Assembly: GCA_900618425.1 (NCBI GenBank)
Contig: UZAN01058191.1
Coordinates: 1 to 12,238 of the forward strand
Source: Echinostoma caproni
Lineage: Eukaryota > Platyhelminthes > Trematoda > Plagiorchiida > Echinostomatidae
Length of the DNA: 12,238 nucleotides
Direction: 5' to 3'
A program made the translations under genes and the position numbers. The notes beneath the pieces were generated by a model. That model searched no databases, was not told the DNA's origin, and saw only the letters and a program-made list of their open reading frames with translations. Below, in pieces: positions 6,636-12,238 of the stretch (its first letter is position 1; every line of letters begins with the position of its first letter).

Positions 6636-8060
6636 CCAGGCGGAGGTCAGCGAACCCCCAATAGTGAAACAATCTGCGACAGAAGAGGAAAAAAATGGGG
6701 AACATCGGCTTGACCGCTGAGCGGAGTATTTCTGCGAACAGTTCTGCTGCCGCCAACCAGTTTTTCCCGTCTGGTGCAGTTCCGTGAGCAGTGGTGTGTG
6801 AACCTCCCCCAGAAGTAGAAGTACGGTTTAATATTCCAGCCCTAAAGAAAAAACAGCAGAAGATTGGAGGTGAGTGCCTTGTAGATTCCACAACTGATTG
6901 CAAGAGCGCATTCCATCATCTCAGAGGAAACCATTAATCGCTCTAATATTCAAGAAAGAACCTCACAATGGTTGTAAAAACCACCGGGTGGTAAGTATGA
7001 TCGCAATCGTCACCAAAGTACTAGCCTACGTCATACTTGGACACCTGAACCTCTTGAGAGACGAATATCCGTGAACAATAACCAGGATTCCGGCCAGGTT
7101 GCGATTGTTTACGAAATCTTTCCGTTGTGTCAAGTCCTCAAGTTACGATATGCACATCGTAGATCAACGATTGCGGTGGCGTTTGACTGAAAACGAGCCT
7201 TCGACTCAATTGACCGCTTGCTTCCTCGCAAAATCATACCACTGAAGTAGGTAAACATATTGAGGTCACAGTAATCGCACATTTCTGAAAGCATAAGGGT
7301 CCACGATGAGCTAAGCAGGCCGCTCAAAACCATGCAGCATGCGCTTAGAACCTTCAAAGCGTCAAACGAAACTCAAAGATTGTGTCCACCTATACCGTTC
7401 TGAAACTAGGTTAGGAATTAGATGAACATGACTGCTTCTCGTGCTTGGGTAGTAGCCTAACCAACGTCGGTAGAGAACCAAAGGAGATAACCACCCGCAT
7501 TTCCAGGCCTCGAGCAGTGAACGCAAGACTAAAACACCTGTGACCACGCAACTCTGTTTCACTGGAGTTGAAAAGTCGCGTATGCTGAGCCACTGTACGA
7601 TCAGTTCTGCTTTGAGGTTGAGACCTTGAATTTGCGGGTAGAGGGCATCTATCACCTGGAGGTTTCCACAACCGATGCTTACGTGGTCAGTCTTAGGTGG
7701 GATGGAGTGTACGAACCAGTAACCTAGGTACCTTCGCATGTTTGAGAGCATATTGAGGCAAAATTCGACAAAGCATCGAATTCAGCTGAATAAGTTCTGT
7801 TGGTTAGGACACGTTTTGAATGTTCAACTGTTGCCTACCGCACCGTGCTTTATTCGCAGCTTCAGGCTGGAGAAAACCACGTGTAAGTCAACAGATGAAA
7901 TGAAGACGAAGAAATGCACTGGGCGACTAGGTTGAGGAGGTATTTCTCGTCTTCTAGGCTGGGGTCCAAAAGACCACGTAACTAGGTCACTGAAGACATT
8001 AAAGGACACAACAGCAAACCCAGTAGTGGCGCTCGTGTTGTCACTGTTTATCAGGCCACC
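6636..8060 (+). mobile_element. RTE-like LINE, linker through RT to C-terminus (degenerate, 5'-truncated)
   Basis: Across several frames, the order of motifs is that of an RTE ORF: SETICDR linker (6664-6684), WAEYF.EQF-like block, EPPPEVEVRFNIPALK (about 6800-6850), LIFKKE...NHR (about 6935-6990), IVTKVLA (7006-7026), GFRPG (about 7087-7100), LRYAHRRSTIAVAFD with the first catalytic Asp at 7185-7187 and AFDSIDR (7197-7217), then IRVHDELSRPL (about 7295-7330). A deletion removes the FADD-type active-site region. The ORF resumes with CLGSSLTN and RISRPRA.NARLKHL (about 7440-7550), VRSVLL-like and LRVE blocks, CWLGHVL (7800-7820), and the C-terminal GISRLLGWGPKDHVTR (7938-7985) with LKTLKDTTAN. 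At least five frameshifts or stops make it non-functional. The right end is cut by a minus-strand RTE 3' end. Confidence 0.85.
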
Positions 8061-8430
8061 GTCATCATCATAAAGCGAAATACAGTGAAGTGAACTTCAT
8101 TGATCGCTGCCAAACCAGCAATGCATACAAGGCTAATGGTAACGTTTAAGGTGGACAGGGACTGGACCTATTTCGAGGGAGAAGGATGCGATCCTCTATG
8201 ATAAACACAGAGTGCACAATCGAACCCTGCATACATACCGTTTCAAGCATTCTGGTCTGATAAGAAATGACAACAAGAACGCCACTGCTGTCGGTTTGTT
8301 GCCATATCCTTCAATGTCTCCAATTGCAGTCTTTCGGACTCCAAGCTGGAAGGTGCGTGACACCTACTCTATCCAATAGCTCTGTGCATTTCTTTTTGCC
8401 TCGTTTGCACGTCATCTGTTGACCACGTGG
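8061..8430 (-). mobile_element. RTE-like LINE 3' end, tail-to-tail with the preceding copy
   Basis: On the minus strand it begins at about 8430 with a TTG-ACCACGTGG segment equivalent to the 'KPRGGQ' region, passes through the C-terminal block (RVGVTHLP.W.PKD equivalent, about 8380-8330), the ATAGTTGTTCTTGTT region and a 3' UTR, and ends at 8072-8061 in an ATGATGATGA-type tail. It is a close copy of 11804-12190, in the same orientation, with long matching runs (for example around 8262-8300 against 12000-12040). The terminal (ATG)n tract is typical of RTE elements, which end in short tandem repeats rather than poly(A) (family knowledge). Confidence 0.8.
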
Positions 8431-8448
8431 ACTAAACTTTGTAAACAC

Positions 8449-8495
8449 CGACCGTCGCCGGCTCACTACCACGCCTGATCTACTGAACCCTTGTG
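8449..8495 (+). mobile_element. SINE body fragment, copy 2
   Basis: CCGGCTCACTACCACGCCTG and the following bases match almost exactly the SINE body at 9652-9690, and also the reverse complement of copy 1 around 1770-1800. The tRNA head is missing, replaced on the left by RTE sequence, and homology stops at about 8495 where RTE endonuclease coding begins. It is a scrap of a dispersed repeat. Confidence 0.6.
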
Positions 8496-8509
8496 TGTGG
8501 GAGGTTCAG

Positions 8510-9120
8510 TTAGTGCTCGGGTGGCAACACCAAAAGGTGTTTGTTCATCATTTCCGCATATGCGCCAACCAACAAAGGACGAATTTCACGACAAACTAGC
8601 CGAGATGATTCGGTTGAGCCGCAACTCTGATATTATAGTGCTGGCAGGTGGTTTGAATGCACAGGTTGGAAAACTGAGTGCATCCTAAATCTGTCTAAGA
8701 GGGTACTTCGCCCTCCAGGTCCAGCGAAGAGACAACGGCGATCAACTACTTCAGTTCTGCGCGGATCATGGCGTTCTAGGTCGACGAGAAAGTAGACCCA
8801 AATTGACCGCAGCTGTAAGCTACCGTTGGCGTGGTTCAGTACAGAATTGCAGATCCTATTGGACCACATGCATTGAATAGGACCACGCACTATTTCTGTT
8901 ACGCTTCACTCTTCGACCCGTCGGTCATTGGCGGAAATCGCCTCCTCAGTTAGCTCATCATCGTCTGCGCGATCCATCTGTCTGCGCATGTTATAAGAAA
9001 CTGGAACAGGAGCTAGGAGAACCGCGACATGGTAGAGCAGACCAACAGTGGAATCAGATTAAATTTCCAATGCACTCAACAGAAAACTTAGCTTTTGGGA
9101 CCGAGCTCGAAGTTCGCTGA
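8510..9120 (+). pseudogene. RTE-like LINE AP endonuclease domain, degenerate
   Basis: ISAYAPT at 8550-8570 (the conserved beta-strand motif of AP endonucleases), then after a frameshift TKDEFHDKLAEMIRLSRNSD and IIVLAGGLNAQVG, where GDLN has become GGLN (8647-8658), losing a catalytic Asp. DNGDQLLQFCADHGVLG follows (about 8730-8780). The STNF to DH segment is deleted, and the reading resumes with AVSYRWRGSVQNCRSYWTT (8810-8866), DHALF, LRFTLRP and RLRDPSV (about 8960-8985), then linker residues to LAFGTEL (about 9090-9112). It overlaps in content the fragment at 1-443 and is in plus orientation. The copy is incapable of cleavage as it stands. Confidence 0.82.
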
Positions 9121-9395
9121 AGACATTGCGTCTCTCAGGAGTCAGTTATCCAGATGGGTCAAAAGCCTCGGTGACTACCCCCACCCTCTCCCGTTCTTTG
9201 TGTTACTGTGTCGTGTTGTGCGTTGTGATTAGCAATCATGTTTTCATTTCACGGTAGTTATCTCACTGGCTATATAAAATGGCTTTGACTGCAGTATGCA
9301 CGTGTACAGATGCAACGAAATGACCATGGATACATTGTGCAGACCCATGTTTCTGACTTCTCTATTCAAATTTGTGACGGGGAAACATTGCTTCC
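9121..9395. other. Unexplained stretch inside the RTE fragment
   Basis: RTE linker sequence is clear on both sides (up to about 9112 and from about 9400) but not here. The stretch starts pyrimidine-rich (CCCCCACCCTCTCCC), then is AT-rich with a TATATAAAA at about 9271-9280. No box A/B or coding motif was recognised. It may be a small non-autonomous insertion or just a strongly diverged linker. Confidence 0.35.
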
Positions 9396-9623
9396 AAAAG
9401 CGAAAGATCATAACCTGCCAGGATCAACATAAGGACCGGTGTCGCCTGCAACGTCAATTCAGAACTAGCCTTAAGAACGATCGCGAAAATTGGTGGGCCA
9501 AAATAGTTAGTGAAATGAAGGTAGCTTCTGCATCAGGGAATCTTCAAAGACTGTTTCACCTGATACGCAGCACCAGAGGTCGTCGCATACCGTTCAGTGA
9601 GAACATTTGTGATAAAAGTGGAC
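9396..9623 (+). pseudogene. RTE-like LINE linker between endonuclease and RT
   Basis: The open stretch here includes LKNDRENWWAKIVSEMK, SASGNLQRLFHLIRSTRGRR and SENICDKSGQG, matching the RTE linker (DRE.WW..KA.EME.A...GN...LF.LIR.TG....SE.I.DK.G). The same SE.ICD landmark begins the copy at 6664. It ends at a TAG exactly where SINE body homology begins, so it is cut there rather than naturally terminated. With 8510-9120 it forms one plus-strand RTE copy. Confidence 0.82.
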
Positions 9624-9745
9624 AGGGGTAGTAGGCGGCTCTATCGTTGCCCGGCTCACTACCACGCCTGATCAATTGAAGCCTTATGTGGTCCGCCACT
9701 CCAAGTTTCAGGATCGTGGTTGCCGGTTTCCTCACAACATAATCA
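9624..9745 (+). mobile_element. SINE body, copy 3, lacking the tRNA head
   Basis: GGTAGTAGGCGGCTCT at about 9626-9641 through CCTTATGTGGTCCGCC and GTGGTTGCCGGTTTCC near 9715-9732 aligns along its whole length with the body of the minus-strand SINE copy 1 (reverse complement of about 1832-1720). The head with boxes A and B is absent, consistent with 5' truncation on insertion. Its right end diverges from copy 1 after GGTTTCC. Confidence 0.65.
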
Positions 9746-9807
9746 TGAAAACACAAAATCACATACGCTCACTCGCACTATGCACCTACTTTGGAAACAC
9801 TCATTAC

Positions 9808-10500
9808 CCTCACCAACATTGGCGGACTGAACCACAATATTGATTCTGTACAACATTTTCTCCACTCTTTTCCGCTCGCCCTTTTTTGACCGAAACACAA
9901 ATCTCCCCCTCGACAGACACCACCCACCTTCAATTCCCCAACTACACTCTCCATTCCTCCTTTCTACCCAAAGCTGGTATCTGCGCGTTTATTCAACAAT
10001 CACTCGCCACCTCCAGGATCCCAAATCTTGACTTTTCCTGCCATGAATTTTAGCTGATGTGACTGAAACTGCGACTTCCTTCCTTTAATCATTAATTTTG
10101 TGTTCTTCATCGTTCCCTCAATAGCTGGGACTCTTCTATCATTGATTTTCTACCTTCGAACATTGAACACTGGTTTACAACCAACCTCAATTGCCATGTT
10201 ACCATCTTGGGAGATTTTGAAATACACAATAAGGACTTGTTGACACATTCATCTGCTACTTCTTTTTGGGGGCGCGAAGCCGAACATTTCGCTTTGGTCA
10301 ACAACCTGAGCCAACTAGTTGACCTACCCACGTGTCCCTGATCGAGTTGGAGATCGTGCCCACATCATCGATCTATTTCTCACTTTGGTTTCTTCTTTTT
10401 TCTCAAATCTTCGTATCCTCCCTTCTCTTGGCTCATCCAATCACTGTATTGTTTCTTGTTCTATTAGGTTTTCAAACCCCAAGCCACCACCCACCTCGAG
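9808..10500 (+). pseudogene. LINE copy B: AP endonuclease domain
   Basis: NIGGLNHNIDSV starts the domain; LTETQ at 9886-9900 keeps the metal-binding Glu. AGICAFIQQSLA lies near 9975-10010. TILGDFEIHN at 10201-10230 has Glu where the conserved Asn of GDFN is expected. Then REAEHFALVNNLSQLVDLP (about 10276-10330), a one-base loss, VPDRVGDRAHIIDLF, and LGSSNHCIVSC with SNH (10436-10444) in place of SDH. Two changed catalytic-site residues plus frameshifts mean it cannot nick DNA. AP endonucleases of this kind normally cut the target to prime reverse transcription. Confidence 0.83.
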
Positions 10501-10846
10501 ACACATTCTGGCGCTACAACTCAGCTAACTGGGACGGTTTCCGTGATCTCTTAGCCTCTTATCCCTGGAACGATTGCTGTTTCTCTTTGGATGTTTCCAA
10601 ATCTGTTTCCAACTTGACCTTCTACTAAGTATTCATCTTTTTATTCCGCACTTTTCCAACTCCGGCAAACCCAAATCCCCTGAGTGGTTTAACCATGCAT
10701 GTGACCGTGCTGTACTCCTTAAACGTTCAGCCTTTCGCCGCTGGCGCCGCTCGCTCACCCGCTCTCTCTTGGTGCAAGCTAGGAACAGATGCTCGACAAT
10801 CATTTAGAGAATCGAAGAACGCTTCGTTCGCCGTAAAGCCGAAAAC
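10500..10846 (+). pseudogene. LINE copy B: linker between endonuclease and RT
   Basis: The region reads WDGFRDLLASYPWND, then after a frameshift KPKSPEWFNHACDRAVLLKR and FRRWRRSLTRS, matching the W...C..A...K...W....... block that precedes RT in this LINE group. It has at least two frameshifts and a stop (near 10626). Rich in Arg and Trp as usual for the segment. Confidence 0.7.
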
Positions 10847-11386
10847 TTGGTCTCGTCCGCCACCGGTAACCGAACATTTTGGTCCCTTTCCAAAGCAATT
10901 TCCAATAACTTCTGCCCTTCCAACTTCCTACCTATCTGTGATTCCTCTGGTGATCTTGTATGTAAACCACTTGAGAAAGCCGAGGTTTTTACTTCCCAGT
11001 TTGCCGCTAATTCCACCTTACCCCATTTTTCTACATCTCCACCTTCTTTAAAGACAACCCTTTTCTACCTCATTAGCACTAGGAAAATCCGTCACACATC
11101 GCTCTCTTTAAACGCAAACAAACCACCCGGTCCTGAAGGTATTCCACACATCGTCCTCAAAATATATACTCCCGAGCTGGCTCCTATTTTACGTCGTCTT
11201 TCCAATCTTTTCCACCAACTCTATTCTTTCCCAACACTATGGAAGCACGCCGTGATTTTTCCTATTCCCAAACGCGATGACCTTTATTACTCCAACAATT
11301 ACCGACCAATTTCCCTCACATCTATTTTATCGAAAATATTTGAAACTACCAAATACGCACGTTCCTCGAGCGTGAAGGACTATTGA
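10847..11386 (+). pseudogene. LINE copy B: N-terminal half of the reverse transcriptase
   Basis: The longest uninterrupted frame of the window (179 codons). TGNRTFWSLSKAI opens it; NKPPGPEGIPHIVLK (11117-11161) is the fingers motif, ELAPILRRLSNLF follows, then LWKHAVIFPIPKRDD, NNYRPISLTSILSKIFE (11294-11344). All are hallmarks of non-LTR RT. A one-base shift around 11350 takes the protein into the next frame (FLEREGLL.ARQYGFRHRRS). The GTG/ATG-like left end is only the edge of the open frame. Length agrees with the family up to the palm. Confidence 0.88.
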
Positions 11387-11803
11387 GAGCCCGCCAGTAT
11401 GGCTTCCGACATCGTCGTTCCATCAGTGACCTGCTGAATTTTGTCTCACAATCCTGAACAGCTGCATTCGGTAACCGCCGAGAAACACACTTGGTCTTGT
11501 TCGACATCTCAAAGGCCTTTGAACGAGTTTGGTACGAAGGTCTACTGGCGAAACTACCCATGTGCGGGTTCCTCCGGCGCTCGTAGCTTGGCTATCAAGT
11601 TTCCTCAGTAAATTAATCACCTCCGTTTGAGTTGATGGGGTTCTATCCCAGCCATTCCCTGTTCCCAAGGTTCAGTATTTGCGCCCACCCTCTATCGTCC
11701 ATTTATCAATGATCCCTTTTACAAAACTGTCAACCCGATCCATTCTTATGCTGATGTTGTCACCCTTCATTGCTCCCTCTCCCATCGCACTAATCGCCAT
11801 GCC
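11350..11803 (+). pseudogene. LINE copy B: RT palm, ends at the RTE insertion
   Basis: Reading in the shifted frame: EREGLLRARQYGFRHRRSIS, LLNFVSQS, a stop, then ETHLVLFDISKAFERVWYEG with the first catalytic Asp at 11503-11505, and after more shifts NPIHSYADV (11732-11758), where the last Asp of YADD is Val. Loss of that Asp destroys polymerase activity. The sequence ends at CGCCATGCC (about 11795-11803) against the ATG-repeat tail of an RTE copy. Copy A continues past this point, which proves the truncation. Confidence 0.83.
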
Positions 11804-12238
11804 ATTATCATCATCGTACAGAAAAATACAGGGAAGCAAACTTCACTGATCGCGGCCAAACTCGTCTTGCGTACAAGTTTAGTAGTAAAATTTGAGGTGG
11901 ACAGGGATCGGACCTACTTTGAGGGAGGGAGAAGAAAATGAACCTCTACGGTCAACACATGGAGTGCACAATCGAACGCTGCATACATACTGTTTCAAGC
12001 ATTCTGGTCTGTTATGAAATGATAACAAGAACGCCACTGCTGTCGGTTCGCTGCCATATGCTTCAATGTCTCCAAACAACCAGTTCCAGTCTTTCGGATA
12101 CAAACATAAGAGGCGCGTGACACCTACTCTACTTAATGGCTCTGTGCATTTTTTCATGTCTCGTCTCCATGTCATCCATTGATCTCCACGTGGTTTCCTC
12201 CAGCCCGAAGCGGTTACAGCGAATAAGGCGCTGTGGTA
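11804..12238 (-). mobile_element. RTE-like LINE 3' end inserted in LINE copy B
   Basis: On the minus strand from the right edge: ALFAVTASGWRKPRGDQWMT, then WRRDMKKCTEPLSRVGVTRL, a degraded P.DWN block and QQWRSC-equivalent codons, followed by a 3' UTR and a terminal ATGATGATAAT tract at 11817-11804. It is homologous to 8061-8430 over nearly all that copy's length and extends further 5', off the window. Placement with its 3' tail directly against LINE RT coding sequence shows it inserted after copy B. Open over 98 codons (12175-11879) but out of frame in part. Confidence 0.82.

Larger units (their letters stand above)
9800..11803 (+). mobile_element. CR1/Jockey-group LINE, endonuclease plus RT (copy B)
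   Basis: About 2 kb of one ORF2-like protein is spread over several frames. It carries an AP endonuclease start (NIGGLNHNID), the TETQ motif, GDFE, GSSNHC, then the linker and the RT. The RT has NKPPGPEGIP, NYRPISLTSILSKIFE, YGFRHRRS, FDISKAFERVW and YADV. Motif order and spacing follow the non-LTR retrotransposon plan. The element is truncated at 11803 in the RT domain by a minus-strand RTE 3' end, and the matching remainder (RT end and C-terminus) is what copy A at 444-1390 shows. Any gag-like ORF1 and the 5' UTR are not visible; the left end near 9800 is approximate. Confidence 0.85.

Noticed and set aside
7362..7751. Minus-strand open frames of 129 and 86 codons
   Set aside because: They are antisense to a clear plus-strand RTE coding region and show no motifs of their own.
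8633..8890. Minus-strand open frame of 85 codons
   Set aside because: Antisense to the RTE endonuclease; no independent support.
10804..11016. Minus-strand open frame of 70 codons
   Set aside because: Antisense to the LINE RT frame; a shadow.
1..12238. CRISPR arrays, operons, bacterial defence or toxin systems, viral genes
   Set aside because: No regularly spaced repeats, no ribosome-binding-site gene clusters and no viral proteins were seen; all protein matches are retroelements or one spliced host exon.

Overview
The window looks like nuclear DNA of a flatworm, most likely a digenean trematode with moderate GC (liver-, intestinal- or lung-fluke-like rather than an AT-rich schistosome). 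This is inferred from the repeat families (RTE/SR2-like LINEs, a CR1/Jockey-group LINE, a Penelope-like element with a GIY-YIG domain, a tRNA-derived SINE), from a eukaryotic exon with consensus splice sites, and from the lack of any bacterial gene organisation. The species cannot be fixed from the sequence alone.

Only one host coding segment is convincing: a 101-codon internal exon on the minus strand at 5014-5316. It encodes the HGNAVD-containing part of an ABHD17/FAM108-type alpha/beta hydrolase (a protein depalmitoylase in animals). It is bounded by a TTTGTTAG acceptor and a GTGAGT donor, both phase 0. Everything around it is best read as intron of that gene, or flank, filled with decayed retroelements. 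No other exon of the gene was found, so both adjoining introns probably exceed several kb unless they are cut by the window edge.

Layout. 1-443: RTE LINE endonuclease fragment (minus). 444-1390: 3' half of a CR1/Jockey-group LINE (plus), abutting the RTE fragment. 1391-1645: probably the tail of that LINE. 1646-1920: tRNA-derived SINE (minus). 1921-2780: unassigned, with one perfect 11-bp inverted repeat. 2781-3923: Penelope-like element (C-terminal RT part plus GIY-YIG endonuclease) split by a minus-strand RTE 3' end at about 3018-3366. 3924-5013: unassigned or intronic, with an unclassified C-tract segment. 5014-5316: ABHD17 exon. 5317-6334: unassigned. 6335-6410: a second tRNA-like head. 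6636-8060: RTE linker, RT and C-terminus (plus). 8061-8430: another RTE 3' end (minus), tail-to-tail with the previous copy. 8449-8495: SINE body scrap. 8510-9623: RTE endonuclease and linker (plus), with an unexplained 270-bp stretch inside. 9624-9745: headless SINE copy. 9800-11803: nearly complete CR1/Jockey-group LINE (endonuclease and RT, plus), broken by another minus-strand RTE 3' end from 11804 to the window edge.

All mobile elements carry stops, frameshifts or lost catalytic residues, so they are fossils and do not work together as a system. The value of the window is its insertion history (at least two clear nestings), a possibly unnamed SINE family seen in three pieces, and an apparently lineage-specific Ser-rich insertion in the ABHD17 exon. 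I did not find a convincing previously undescribed biological system.
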